A stretch of 64,000 nucleotides of DNA from Planctomicrobium sp051465645. GTDB taxonomy: Bacteria > Planctomycetota > Planctomycetia > Planctomycetales > Planctomycetaceae. A program made the translations under genes and the position numbers. Location of the stretch: NCBI RefSeq assembly GCF_051465645.1, contig NZ_CP195790.1:1-64000 (forward strand). The letters are read 5' to 3'. Positions 35,685 to 44,825 of this stretch are shown piece by piece (the first letter of the stretch is position 1; each line of letters starts with the position of its first letter). The notes under the pieces were generated by a model that saw only the letters and a program-made list of their open reading frames with translations, was not told where the DNA came from and searched no databases.

Positions 35685-36962
35685 CTACGATGGTTGGTAT
35701 TCCATGTTGTGTGACCATGGAGCGCGGTACGGGCGATCGGTCATCGCCTGAGCTTCTGGATCGTTGACGAACTTCTCTGCCTTTGGATCCCATTTCACAC
35801 CGCGGCCCAGTCGGGCGACGATGTTTCCAAGGTGGCAGACGGTTGCGGAGCGGTGTCCGATTTCGACGTCAGCGACCGGTTTTTCGCGAGTTTTGATGCA
35901 GTTCAAGAAATCGGCGTGATGATTCTTGCTGTGATACAGCTGAATTGGCATCGCAGCGAAATCAGTCGTCAACAACTCTGGAATATCGCTGGTGAGCTTG
36001 CCGCGATTGACCGCGATGGTGCCTTTCTCGCCAATGAACTTTGCACCGTTTGGAATGTCCGGGTCTAACTGCCCGAGGATGACTTTCACACCATTTTCAT
36101 AGGTGTAGGTGATCCGGCAGGTTTCGGTGACCTCTGAAATGTTCGGTTGGTTGAAGGTCGCTTTTCCGTCAACTGCAACTGGCCCGGAATCGTCCATTCC
36201 CAATGCCCATTGAGCAATGTCGAGATGGTGTGCGCCGAAGTTGGTGATCTGTCCGCCGGAATAGTCCCACCAGAAGCGGAAGTTGTAATGGACTCGCTTT
36301 TCGTTGTACGGCCTGAAAGGTGCAGGGCCGAGCCACATTTCGTAATCGAGATTGGCTGGCGGAGAGGAATCCTCAGGGAGCGGGCCAGGGTAGTTTGACT
36401 TTGGAATTCCGACCTGAACTTCTTTGATCTTTCCGATCGCGCCGTTGCGGATCAATGTACAGGCTTTCCAGAATTCTTCCCCGGAACGCTGCTGAGATCC
36501 TGTCTGAACAACTCGCTTGTATTTGCGAGCTGCATCGGTCATCCGTCGACCTTCGTTGATTGTCAAAGAGAGCGGCTTTTCGCAGTAGACATCTTTTCCT
36601 GCCTGGCACCCATGAATCGTCATCAGGGCATGCCAGTGGTCTGGAACGGTCAGAATCACCGCATCAATATCTTTACGGTCGAGAACTTTGCGGTAGTCCC
36701 CGTATTCAACCGGATTCTGATTCTTCTCACTGGTGATGGCGAGTGCTGCGGTGCGCACATCAGAGTCAACATCGCAGATCGCAGCGATGTTGCATCCCTG
36801 ACCGAGGAAGGCCTTCAGGTTGGTCGTACCTTGATTTCGAACCCCGACCACGCCTAAGGTGACGCGCTCGTTGGCACCAAAACAGGGGCTTGGCACAAAG
36901 TAGGGGACTGCAAAAGCAGAGGCAGACGCCTTGAGGAATTGACGTCGGGTCGGTTTGAACAT
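35685..36962 (-). CDS. Tat-exported Gfo/Idh/MocA family oxidoreductase
   Basis: This NAD(P)-dependent dehydrogenase-like protein is exported folded through the Tat system. The 425-residue product begins TRRQFLKASASAFAVPYFVPS (twin Arg at about 5-6), followed by a Rossmann domain (VTLGVVGVRNQGTTNL, about 34-49). The family EKPLSLTINEG motif carries the catalytic Lys. The C-terminal alpha/beta domain has the HHLDIAQWALGMDDSGPVAVDG and NHHADFLNCIKTREKP motifs. Several exported members of this family in planctomycetes act on sugars or sugar derivatives. It is monocistronic with a terminator downstream and a 369-base divergent region upstream. Confidence 0.92.
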   Translation of the reverse strand: MFKPTRRQFLKASASAFAVPYFVPSPCFGANERVTLGVVGVRNQGTTNLKAFLGQGCNIAAICDVDSDVRTAALAITSEKNQNPVEYGDYRKVLDRKDIDAVILTVPDHWHALMTIHGCQAGKDVYCEKPLSLTINEGRRMTDAARKYKRVVQTGSQQRSGEEFWKACTLIRNGAIGKIKEVQVGIPKSNYPGPLPEDSSPPANLDYEMWLGPAPFRPYNEKRVHYNFRFWWDYSGGQITNFGAHHLDIAQWALGMDDSGPVAVDGKATFNQPNISEVTETCRITYTYENGVKVILGQLDPDIPNGAKFIGEKGTIAVNRGKLTSDIPELLTTDFAAMPIQLYHSKNHHADFLNCIKTREKPVADVEIGHRSATVCHLGNIVARLGRGVKWDPKAEKFVNDPEAQAMTDRPYRAPWSHNMEYQPS

Positions 36963-37331
36963 GTCATTCTCCCTGAGAAAACATTGACACTATTGAATTT
37001 GGAGTGATACAGATCGCGTTTTGATGAGAATCCCGGGAATGCATTTGATGCAGTGTCAGGTTCAAATCGAACGATCCGGGGCAGGCTGGCTCTCAGGACA
37101 GGAGTCCGGCGGCCGTTAAGTGATCTGGTCTCGACGAATCAGTATTGTTTTTAGTGAAACTCTGCTGATGTGAAGACTACGTGTCAGTGCATCACATTTG
37201 CAATGAAAGAGCACCGCAAGGTGGGACCGGATCGAGATCCCGTATCTCGGGCTCTGTTCACCATTGTCGGAACTCACATTGTGGAAATGTGAATCGAATC
37301 GATCGAATTTCACCCATATTGACGGTAACTG
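36963..37331. other. 369-base divergent intergenic region
   Basis: This region lies between the divergent Gfo/Idh/MocA and zinc-ribbon genes and should hold both promoters. On the plus strand TTGACA at 36984-36989 is followed after 17 bases by ATACAG, a weak promoter-like pair. No hairpin, repeat or RNA gene stands out in the rest. Confidence 0.4.
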
Positions 37332-38453
37332 ATGAACGACTCAGGAAATAGTCACTCCGACGGGAGTTCGATCAACGATGATCAGGGGCGTGCTTTTCCC
37401 TGTCGAACGTGTGGGGCCAATCTTACGTTTCACATTGGCCGTCAGAAGCTGAAATGTGGGCATTGCGGCGACGAGGTTGAAATCGTTCTCAGCGAAGATT
37501 CCGCCGTGGTTGAGCAGGACTTCTTTGCGATTCTGGAACGTCAGAAGGAACTTCGAGTCGAAGGGCAGGAACCAGCCGAGGAGCATAACGAAGTCCGTTG
37601 TGACTCTTGCGGGGCCAATGTCATCTTTGAAGGAACGCTGACGAGCACGCATTGCCCTTATTGTGGGGGAGGAATTCAGCGCGAGAAAATTCATCGGGGC
37701 GGGTTCCGCATTCCAGTAGATGGAGTGCTTCCGTTTCAGGTAGCCGAGAAATCAGCCAAGAGTCGACTGGATCGTTGGGTCGGCTCACGCTGGTTTGCGC
37801 CAAACGATTTCAAAAAAGCAGCAAGAGGTGATCACTTTCATGGCGTCTATCTCCCGTTCTGGACATACGACGCGATGACATTTGCGAAGTATACAGGAGA
37901 ACGTGGGGAGCATTACTACGTCACAACGGGCTCTGGAAAGAACCAGTCTGTGGAACAACGAACCAACTGGTTGCCTGCGGCTGGACAGTTTCAGCACTTC
38001 TTTGATGATCTGTTGGTTCTCGGGGCAGCGGAACTTCCTGCTAACCGTATTGATGAACTCGCCCCGTGGAATTTGCAAGACCTGAAGCCGTTTACTCCGG
38101 CATATCTCGCAGGCCATTTTGCCCGAACCTATGATGTTGAACTCGACAAAGGGTTTGAAAAGGTAAAGCCGAGAATCGAAGCCGAATTGAGAAAAATGGC
38201 AACGAAGCGCATCGGGGGAGATGATCAACGGCTGCATCGGCTTGATACGCGTTACGACGCAGTTTCTTTTAAGCACATTTTGCTTCCGGTCTGGATTGTT
38301 GCCTATCAATATCACGACAAGAGCTATCGCGTTTTCATTAACGCTGTGACTGGTCAAGCGACAGGAGATCGGCCGTATAGTTGGGTGAAGATTACCTTGG
38401 CAGTTCTGGCAGCGATTGCGGTTGTTGCGGGGATCGTTGCTCTACAGAAGTGA
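37332..38453 (+). CDS. Double zinc-ribbon protein with C-terminal membrane anchor
   Basis: The 373-residue product has two zinc ribbons in its first 120 residues, CRTCGANL...KCGHCG and CDSCGANV...CPYCGG. A central domain (about 130-340) follows, rich in aromatic residues, with HGVYLPFWTYDAMTFAKYTGE in it, then a single hydrophobic C-terminal span (about 350-370). Similar proteins are often annotated as TFIIB-type zinc ribbon or, wrongly, as primosomal protein N'. I see no helicase motifs, so that name should not be used. The zinc ribbons are predicted to be cytoplasmic. Function is unknown; it may bind nucleic acid or membrane partners. Confidence 0.83.
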   Translation: MNDSGNSHSDGSSINDDQGRAFPCRTCGANLTFHIGRQKLKCGHCGDEVEIVLSEDSAVVEQDFFAILERQKELRVEGQEPAEEHNEVRCDSCGANVIFEGTLTSTHCPYCGGGIQREKIHRGGFRIPVDGVLPFQVAEKSAKSRLDRWVGSRWFAPNDFKKAARGDHFHGVYLPFWTYDAMTFAKYTGERGEHYYVTTGSGKNQSVEQRTNWLPAAGQFQHFFDDLLVLGAAELPANRIDELAPWNLQDLKPFTPAYLAGHFARTYDVELDKGFEKVKPRIEAELRKMATKRIGGDDQRLHRLDTRYDAVSFKHILLPVWIVAYQYHDKSYRVFINAVTGQATGDRPYSWVKITLAVLAAIAVVAGIVALQK

Positions 38454-38520
38454 CGATGTTGATGCAGGAATGAGACGCTGACTGTTTTGTGCTGAAGCTG
38501 CTTCAAACGATGAGTCAATG

Positions 38521-38562
38521 AAATCAGGGAGGCTTCCAGGTCACTGGAAGCCTCCCTGATTT
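38521..38562. terminator. Strong bidirectional terminator
   Basis: AAATCAGGGAGGCTTCCAG at 38521-38539 pairs perfectly over 19 bp with 38544-38562 around a four-base loop. It separates the zinc-ribbon gene (plus) from the lipoprotein gene (minus). Confidence 0.88.
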
Positions 38563-38642
38563 GCTTCACACTTTTGAGATTCTCGCAGGCATGCTGAGAG
38601 TTACTTTTGCCGTCCTATTCGGTATCGATGGATCGCCTCGAA

Positions 38643-39080
38643 CTACTTGGAAGTGAGATCAAAGTCGACCTGATTCTTGCCCGGTGCTTTCACCGCAGCC
38701 GTCAATTTGCTTGTATTTCGAGCCATATAGCGTCTCGGAATCTTTGCTTTCAACGGAGGGGGAGGTTGCAGTTCCGATGCTGGAATGCCCGTCTGATCGA
38801 CGATCGTCTGACCAATTGAAACTTCATAGGCCTCACCGATATCGGCTTCGTTGAACTTCACCTGGTAGGTTCCCGCCTGACCAATGTTCACTCCAGCGGA
38901 TTCCCCTGTTTTTGGGGACGTAAAATGAATGCTGCCTTCTTCAAGTGGTTCGCCATTGAACTTAACGACACCGTGGATCTCGACGGGAGGGCGACCGCTG
39001 TTATTGCCGCAGCCATGAAAAGAGAGCAGGCCGACAACGACAAGAGCAAGAGACCAACCGCGGAGCGAATTGCGATTCAC
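38643..39080 (-). CDS. Small lipoprotein with transthyretin-like domain
   Basis: The GTG at 39080 follows GGAG at good spacing and gives 145 residues starting NRNSLRGWSLAL. The hydrophobic N-terminus ends in the lipobox-like LSFHGC, so Cys is the likely lipid site. The mature part is a small beta domain with the typical opening VEIHGVVKFNGEPLEEGSIHF and mid-section PKTGESAGVNIGQAGTYQVKF, the pattern seen in planctomycete carboxypeptidase-regulatory/transthyretin-like lipoproteins. It lies 76 bases after a DUF1559 gene on the same strand, the usual arrangement in this phylum. The pair is probably co-expressed and surface-linked. Confidence 0.86.
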   Translation of the reverse strand: MNRNSLRGWSLALVVVGLLSFHGCGNNSGRPPVEIHGVVKFNGEPLEEGSIHFTSPKTGESAGVNIGQAGTYQVKFNEADIGEAYEVSIGQTIVDQTGIPASELQPPPPLKAKIPRRYMARNTSKLTAAVKAPGKNQVDFDLTSK

Positions 39081-39156
39081 AGAGAGAACTCCAGAATGGG
39101 ACCTTGGATGATTGCAGCAAATTAAGACTGGAAACGTGAAGGTTTGTGACTCACGT

Positions 39157-40179
39157 TTACCATTCGCCGATTGGATCGCCATCGTCCCGCACACACAGTC
39201 GTTGCAACGTCAACAGGTGAATGTTGTCTCCGGCAAAGCGAACTGACCCGTCAGCTAGAAGGACATGGACACCGCCGGTATGGAACGAAGTCAGTGGGGT
39301 ATTTGACTTCCAAGGCTGATCGCCTTCTGCGCCAACCGACCGTGGATTCGGGGTATGGAAGACCGATGTGATTCCTGTTGAATAGCGATGAACACCAGTT
39401 GCAGGGGACTCGTTCAGCCATGAAGAAACTGTGCCGGTCGTCGTGTTTCCACCCCAACCAGTGTGGTAGACGGCGAGCTGTCGGAATCTGACGTCTGTAT
39501 TCGAGTTCCCGGATTGTTCGCCAATAACAATCGTGTTTGAGGTGCCGTCGGAGATGTCCTTCATCGATTTGGTTTCCCCATTGAGGAGGATCCCGTTTGA
39601 TGTTGGAAAATGTCCATGCTGTGCAGCGTAGACGACGTTCGCTCTGGTAATCGGATCAGGGTAGGCTCCCATAATGCCGACGTAATTGTGATTCTGTGTG
39701 ACTGAACCAACCGTGGTGTCCGCCGGGAGGAATCCATAGAGTTGAGGTAATGGACTTGATGGGCACGAGTAGGCGCCGACAACCTTACCGAAGAGTTGCT
39801 GCATGTGGGTTGTGTACTGGCTCAGACTGGTTGGACTGGCGTTGTACGTGTTCAGCATATAACCAGAAGCGGAGGCAAGATTGAACAAAGAGGTTTGCTC
39901 AAGGTAGGGGAGAAGTGCGAATCTCCATCCGGTACATGCATTGGCAACTCCAGGACGGGCACCAATTGGAAACGTCAAATAGACGTCATGATAATTGTGA
40001 ATCGCAAGCCCTAATTGTTTCAAGTTATTCTTGCATTGTGATCGTCTGGCCGCTTCGCGCGCCTGTTGTACAGCCGGGAGCAGAAGTGCGATTAAGATCG
40101 CGATGATGGCGATCACAACGAGAAGTTCAATCAGCGTGAACGCCGATTGACGCCTGATACGCTTTGGAACAGGGAACAT
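39157..40179 (-). CDS. DUF1559 prepilin-like protein
   Basis: The 340-residue product has the type IV pilin N-terminal motif FTLIELLVVIAIIAILIALL (about 14-33) after a short basic leader, so a prepilin peptidase should cut it. The conserved planctomycete sequence LLPAVQQAREAARRSQCKNN follows. The DUF1559 domain ends with the family H-X9-DG motif, HTGGVHVLLADGSVRF near the C-terminus. These proteins are strongly expanded in planctomycetes, with dozens of paralogues per genome. They are thought to form surface fibres or pseudopilin tips, but direct functional data are limited. It precedes a small lipoprotein gene in a likely two-gene operon. Confidence 0.95.
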   Translation of the reverse strand: MFPVPKRIRRQSAFTLIELLVVIAIIAILIALLLPAVQQAREAARRSQCKNNLKQLGLAIHNYHDVYLTFPIGARPGVANACTGWRFALLPYLEQTSLFNLASASGYMLNTYNASPTSLSQYTTHMQQLFGKVVGAYSCPSSPLPQLYGFLPADTTVGSVTQNHNYVGIMGAYPDPITRANVVYAAQHGHFPTSNGILLNGETKSMKDISDGTSNTIVIGEQSGNSNTDVRFRQLAVYHTGWGGNTTTGTVSSWLNESPATGVHRYSTGITSVFHTPNPRSVGAEGDQPWKSNTPLTSFHTGGVHVLLADGSVRFAGDNIHLLTLQRLCVRDDGDPIGEW

Positions 40180-40503
40180 GACGAATGCCTTTGGAAAGAA
40201 ACGAACGATGTGAACACCAAAGAATTCTCAAAACATTGCAGGAGGAGAGCTCTCCTGAGTCAATTTGCGAGTGCGGAATCTGACTTCATATCAGTCGTCT
40301 ATCGTATCTTTATACAAGCGGATTTCTATGTGAGTGAGTGGTAGTAATGTGCAACCGCTCGTTACATGAAAGCAATACTTGTTGGAATGACATCGATCTG
40401 ATTGTTCAAGATCGGTGGTTTAGGGAGACAGGGTGGCTCCTAAGCCTGTGAGTGACCTATAATTATTGACTATGCGATTTAATAATCTGTATGAGGAGCA
40501 GGA
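40180..40503. other. 324-base divergent intergenic region
   Basis: This holds the promoters of the divergent DUF1559 and alkyltransferase-endonuclease genes. On the plus strand a perfect TATAAT at 40458-40463 lies about 40 bases before the endonuclease GTG start, although its -35 region is weak. No hairpin or RNA gene was identified. Confidence 0.45.
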
Positions 40504-41508
40504 GTGAAACTTGCGGAGTTGTTGGATTTGCTTCCTGATCTTGAAGCGGAAGTTCAAGAGTTACTGCATCAGATTCCAGCAGGGGCGGTATCAACTTACG
40601 GGGACCTCGCTGTTGCATTAGGCGACGATAAAACCCGATCTGCTCGATGGCTTGGCGAGTACCTTACTCATCACGCTCATACTGCGAACTGCGTGTGTCA
40701 TCGGGTCGTGCGGAAGAACGGTGATCTGGGCCTGTATGTCACTGGTGATCCACAGGAGAAGGCGGAGTTGTTAATCAGCGAAGGTGTGAGCGTGGATGAG
40801 ACTGGTCGCGTTCGCCAGCTGAATCGCTTCACACATTTTCATTCTTCAAGTCCGCTGAAACGACTACGGGATCTTCAGCAGCAGCTTGTGAGACAGGTCA
40901 AGAACCTGCCGGTGAGAAAGATCCCGAAGACGTTTGGCGGGATCGATGTCGCTTATTCCCGCGATGGTCGTGCGTGTGCGGCCTATGTCCAGTTGAATGC
41001 ACGAACTTTGGAGCCGGTCTACGAACAGACTCTGATCAGACCTGTCTCATTTCCTTACATTCCAGGGTATCTGACATTCCGTGAACTCCCAGTGATGTTT
41101 GAACTCTGTCTTGAGGTGGTCAGAGCAGGGAAGATGGCGGACGTTCTCTTTTGTGATGGAAACGGCCGACTGCATCCCTGGAGAGCGGGAATCGCAACGT
41201 GTCTCGGCGTTCTGTTGAACCACCCGTGCATTGGTGTGGGGAAGTCGTTGTTGTGTGGCAGCGTTGTGACAGCCCCACACGGTTCGGACGAATCAGTTCC
41301 AGTTGATCGACTGGTGATGGATGGAAATCAGGTCATCGGGGCAGAAATTCAGTCCCCTCGAAAAACAAAGCCCGTTTATGTTTCTGTCGGACAACTGGTC
41401 ACACTTTCTCAGGCAATCGAGTTCACAATTCAATCCATCAGTAAACATCGAATCCCAGAGCCTGTGTTCCTGGCAGACCGACTGACGAAAAGGTTGAAGC
41501 ACAGATGA
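40504..41508 (+). CDS. Alkylguanine alkyltransferase-like domain fused to endonuclease V
   Basis: This predicted DNA repair protein has two domains. Residues about 15-105 form a MGMT/ATL-like domain with IPAGAVSTYGDLAVALG, the Arg-containing SARWLGEYL and an active-site-like CVCHRVV with Cys65; the usual PCHR is VCHR here. Residues about 115-330 form endonuclease V, with catalytic Asp148 in GGIDVAY, Glu194 in YLTFRE, Asp218 in VLFCDG, the PYIPGYL wedge motif and IGVGKSLL. So one chain may remove O6-alkyl groups from guanine and nick DNA at deaminated bases. The GTG start follows GAGGAGCAGGA. Fused alkyltransferase-endonuclease V proteins are known in archaea such as Ferroplasma. If the Cys is not active, the first domain could act as an ATL-type lesion sensor. 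Confidence 0.92.
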   Translation: MKLAELLDLLPDLEAEVQELLHQIPAGAVSTYGDLAVALGDDKTRSARWLGEYLTHHAHTANCVCHRVVRKNGDLGLYVTGDPQEKAELLISEGVSVDETGRVRQLNRFTHFHSSSPLKRLRDLQQQLVRQVKNLPVRKIPKTFGGIDVAYSRDGRACAAYVQLNARTLEPVYEQTLIRPVSFPYIPGYLTFRELPVMFELCLEVVRAGKMADVLFCDGNGRLHPWRAGIATCLGVLLNHPCIGVGKSLLCGSVVTAPHGSDESVPVDRLVMDGNQVIGAEIQSPRKTKPVYVSVGQLVTLSQAIEFTIQSISKHRIPEPVFLADRLTKRLKHR

Positions 41509-41699
41509 GAATTCAGTCGATGAATAAATAGACAAGCCAACCGCGTCATTCTCTGGATCTGGAAGCAGCAGGTCGGAATGTAAGGGGGCTGTCGATGAAA
41601 AATGTGGATTGTTGAAGTTTGCACGACCTTTGAGCCGTCAGCTTGAAAACACGGACCTAGGTTTGTCTGGACTGCACTTGATTTCAGAGGTCAGCCAGC

Positions 41700-42209
41700 A
41701 TGCGCCAGCTCATATATAAAAGCGACACGACAGTCACGTTCAGTAACGCCGAGATTTCTCGCTTACTGATGAAGGCCAGAGCCCAGAACGACATTCACGA
41801 AGTCACCGGAATTCTGGTGCGTCACGGGAATTCTTTTCTGCAGGTTCTGGAAGGCCCGGTTGAAGTCGTTGACGATCTGTTCAATCGGATTGCATCTGAT
41901 CCAAGACATAAGTCGATTCAGGTGTTACGTCGGGCAGAGATCGAGGAGCGGGATTTCGCCGACTGGAGCATGGCTTTTGTCTACACAGACAACCAATTAT
42001 GCGACCTGCCTTCAGGACTCGATGCGTTCTTCAATTCCAAAGGGGGATTCGCAAAGAACGCAGGCGAACAGGCCGTTCCGCTCTTAAAGCAATTCCGTTA
42101 CACACCTTGGCGACGACGGGTTGATCTGGGATACACTCCGTTGATTGTTCGCCCAACGCCGCATTATTTGAGCAATCGCGATTTCGGATATCTCGCCGCC
42201 GCACAATAA
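41700..42209 (+). CDS. BLUF-domain blue-light sensor
   Basis: This short flavin-binding blue-light receptor has 169 residues. The BLUF fold occupies about residues 1-95 and shows the photocycle residues: Tyr6 in QLIYKS, Asn30 in AQNDIHEVTG, Gln48 in FLQVLEGP, and Trp89/Met91 in DWSMAF. The remaining 75 residues contain no EAL, GGDEF or other output domain, so signalling must go through protein contact. It lies between a DNA-repair fusion gene and a radical SAM gene on the same strand, 191 bases after the first, so it may be transcribed alone. Flavin binding is inferred from family. Confidence 0.93.
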   Translation: MRQLIYKSDTTVTFSNAEISRLLMKARAQNDIHEVTGILVRHGNSFLQVLEGPVEVVDDLFNRIASDPRHKSIQVLRRAEIEERDFADWSMAFVYTDNQLCDLPSGLDAFFNSKGGFAKNAGEQAVPLLKQFRYTPWRRRVDLGYTPLIVRPTPHYLSNRDFGYLAAAQ

Positions 42210-42505
42210 GACTCAACTCAACACTCTGTGTTTCGACCTTCGAGTCACAATCTCCCCGGTAACGGTTCTTGCCGTTTCGCTTCTTTGCAAGAGGGCGCAT
42301 TCAGACTCAGGTCGTGGTCTTAATTGACTGAGTCGCAGGGATCGAGTTCATACGAATTCTCTCAGCGTTGCTTGAATGTCGGCTTCTTTGACGCACAAGC
42401 GATTCTTTGCTCAGTGATCTCATTTCTCTCGACAGAGTGAGCATGGTTGTGTACGCTTGTTCATGTTGCCTGCGCGAACCCGTCGGGATTGATGTTGAGG
42501 ATTGA

Positions 42506-43588
42506 ATGCAGAACCAGCAGCGATCTTTGAAGGGAAGAGGATCTCTGATTCATCCTCCAAACCGGTTCGATCGAACGCATGTCGTTGATGATTTTGAACA
42601 GCTGGAGTTTGACACGGATTTTCAGGAAGAGTTACAGCGGCTCGATACGATTTATTTCGACGACGATTCAAAGTCGATTGTGAGTGAGAACAGTAGCCCT
42701 GACATTCCGTTTCGATATTCATTGAATCCCTACCGCGGCTGCCTGCATGGATGTGCGTACTGCTACGCGCGCCCTTATCACGAATATCTGGGGCTGAATG
42801 CCGGTTTGGATTTCGAATCCAAAATTGCAGTGAAGCGGAAAGCACCTGACTTGCTGCGCGAGTTTCTGAACGGCAAAGGGTGGAATGCCGATCTCATTAC
42901 GTTCTCAGGTGTGACCGATTGCTATCAGCCCATCGAGCGAAGTCTGCAACTGACTCGAAAATGTCTTGAAGTGGCGCTTGAGGCTCGTCAACCTGTGGGC
43001 ATCATCACCAAGAATGCTCTTGTTGGGCGTGATCTTGAACTGTTGTCATCAATGGCCGAGCATCGTCTGGTGCATGTGAACATGAGCGTGACGACGCTCG
43101 ATCCTGAATTGGCACGCGTGATGGAACCGCGAACCAGTGCTCCGGCGGCACGTCTGCGGGTGATCAAGGCCCTTCGTGATGCTGGAGTGCCAGTCAATGT
43201 GATGGTGGCCCCAATCATCCCCGGCCTGAATGATTCCGAGATTCCCGCGATTCTGAAAGCTGCTTCAGATGCAGGGGCTCAATCGGCGGGGAAGGTTTTG
43301 CTGCGACTGCCGTTGACTGTGTTGCCGGTCTTTCAGGAGTGGTTGGAAAGAACTCAGCCACTGAAGAAAGACCGCGTGGAATCACTGGTCAAATCCTGTC
43401 GCAATGGCGAGATGTACTCTGCGAAATTCGGCGAGCGAATGACTGGCAGCGGTGTCATTGCCGATCAGATTCAAAAGACGTTTCAGGTCTTTCGCAAGAA
43501 GTACGGACTGGATGGAACATTGCCGGAACTGAATCGAAGTGACTTTCGTCCTCCTAAGCCGACAAGCGGCCAGCTCCGTCTTTTTTAG
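42506..43588 (+). CDS. PA0069/Rv2578c-family radical SAM protein
   Basis: This radical S-adenosylmethionine enzyme has a [4Fe-4S] cluster. The 360-residue product starts with the family segment RYSLNPYRGCLHGCAYCYAR, where the three Cys are spaced CX3CX2C as in this family. It continues with TKNALVGRDLELL and MVAPIIPGLNDSEIP (TIM-barrel strands) and ends LRLF. The ATG follows GAGG. The reaction is unknown; relatives include spore photoproduct lyase-like proteins but lack its specific substrate loop. It stands alone with a terminator downstream. Confidence 0.9.
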   Translation: MQNQQRSLKGRGSLIHPPNRFDRTHVVDDFEQLEFDTDFQEELQRLDTIYFDDDSKSIVSENSSPDIPFRYSLNPYRGCLHGCAYCYARPYHEYLGLNAGLDFESKIAVKRKAPDLLREFLNGKGWNADLITFSGVTDCYQPIERSLQLTRKCLEVALEARQPVGIITKNALVGRDLELLSSMAEHRLVHVNMSVTTLDPELARVMEPRTSAPAARLRVIKALRDAGVPVNVMVAPIIPGLNDSEIPAILKAASDAGAQSAGKVLLRLPLTVLPVFQEWLERTQPLKKDRVESLVKSCRNGEMYSAKFGERMTGSGVIADQIQKTFQVFRKKYGLDGTLPELNRSDFRPPKPTSGQLRLF

Positions 43589-43634
43589 ACTGGCCTGTTT
43601 GATTGGGAGTCTGGGACTTCGCGATATGTCATTA

Positions 43635-43680
43635 AAAATGAGTGACGGTCGCAATTGAATCTGCAACCGTCACTCATTTT
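43635..43680. terminator. Bidirectional terminator after the radical SAM gene
   Basis: AAAATGAGTGACGGT at 43635-43649 pairs perfectly with 43666-43680, with further pairing inside the loop. It lies between the convergent radical SAM and esterase genes. Confidence 0.88.
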
Positions 43681-43700
43681 ATGTTGAAGCGAAGTCTGCT

Positions 43701-44825
43701 TTACTTTGCATCCGCGACATAGGCTTTCAGCCAGTCGTGAACTTTGGCCTGTGATTCCATCGAAAGCAAGTGGCCTTCGTGGTGGTTGAGCAGTCCATGT
43801 CGAGCCGGTTGCCCATAGAGTTTTGTGACAGCCTGACCTACAGCGACGTATGGCCAGCTTCGTTCTCCATCGGCGCATCCACGACCGGTTTCGCCTCCGA
43901 GAATCAGAAACGGGCGAGGAGCAATCAAGGCCATGAGTTCGTGATGCTCACGTGGGAAATCGGCTTCTTTCGCTGCTGGTCCCAGATACCATGGGGCTTC
44001 CCAGTTTGTGAAGGAAAGGCCGATTCCTCCTTCACTGAAGACACCAACCCTGACTCGCTCGTCGAACGCCATCAGGTACAAAACTTCTTTCGCTCCCAGA
44101 GAGTGACCTGAAGCGCCGATGCGGTTCGGGTCAACGTCGGGTTGCGTCAGCAGAACATCAACCGCACGCATTCCGTCAGCCAACATCGTTGCCATACCGA
44201 GGCTCTCTGGGTTTCGGGCTTTGGCTGCAGCGACCGATTTCAGGTAAGTCTTTTCTTCCCACAGAAAGTTGGCCGGACAGATCACGAGATAACCGGCTTC
44301 TGCCAGTCGTAGTCCCACGGCTTTCAATGGAAATTCACCGGTTCCGGCGACTGACTTGATGGTCTCTGTAGTCGTCCCGTGGAAGACGACAAGCCCCGGC
44401 AGCTTTTCAGCTTGCTTTTTATTCGGCCGCATGACGAATGCCTGAACGCGACGACCTGGTTCAGCTTCGTACTCAATTAATTCTCGAGTACAGTTTTCGA
44501 GTTCTTCTTTATGCAGAGATTTCACTGCCAGGTTTTGGGGAGCCTGTGGCAGCGGCCCGAGAAATTTCAGCCAGTCCTCTTTGATTGCCGCTCTAGCTTC
44601 TTCCCAGTCCTTGAGATTCGTGATCTCTGTTCCATCGGTCTTTTTCAGCACCGGACGCAACGGTTTCTCAGGGGCAGGGTACTGAGCCGGAACCGTGGCG
44701 ACATCCGCGAGCCAACTGACTTCAGCGGCATGAATTGAAGTGACAGATGCCATTGCCGCAAGCACCAGTGCCGCAAGTGGAAACTTAGAACAGCGTGCTG
44801 CTGTATGAAGTTTGTGATGAGTCAT
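43701..44825 (-). CDS. Secreted alpha/beta hydrolase, acetyl-xylan-esterase-like
   Basis: The ATG at 44825 follows GGAAAGG and gives 374 residues with a signal peptide (FPLAALVLAAMASVTSIHAAE). The fold is an alpha/beta hydrolase: oxyanion-hole segment VVFHGTTTET, nucleophile elbow GASGHSLGAKE with Ser, acidic LILGGETGRG region and C-terminal His in LLNHHEGHLL. It resembles DLH/acetyl-xylan-esterase-type enzymes common near sugar genes in planctomycetes. Substrate unknown, probably an ester on a polysaccharide. It is the last gene before the guanidinium exporter locus. Confidence 0.88.
   Translation of the reverse strand: MTHHKLHTAARCSKFPLAALVLAAMASVTSIHAAEVSWLADVATVPAQYPAPEKPLRPVLKKTDGTEITNLKDWEEARAAIKEDWLKFLGPLPQAPQNLAVKSLHKEELENCTRELIEYEAEPGRRVQAFVMRPNKKQAEKLPGLVVFHGTTTETIKSVAGTGEFPLKAVGLRLAEAGYLVICPANFLWEEKTYLKSVAAAKARNPESLGMATMLADGMRAVDVLLTQPDVDPNRIGASGHSLGAKEVLYLMAFDERVRVGVFSEGGIGLSFTNWEAPWYLGPAAKEADFPREHHELMALIAPRPFLILGGETGRGCADGERSWPYVAVGQAVTKLYGQPARHGLLNHHEGHLLSMESQAKVHDWLKAYVADAK

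Noticed and set aside
37060..37090. tRNA-like GTTCAAATC segment
   Set aside because: No cloverleaf arms or acceptor stem can be built around it.
37332..38453. Primosomal protein N' annotation for the zinc-ribbon protein
   Set aside because: No helicase motifs and only zinc ribbons in common; the name would be misleading.
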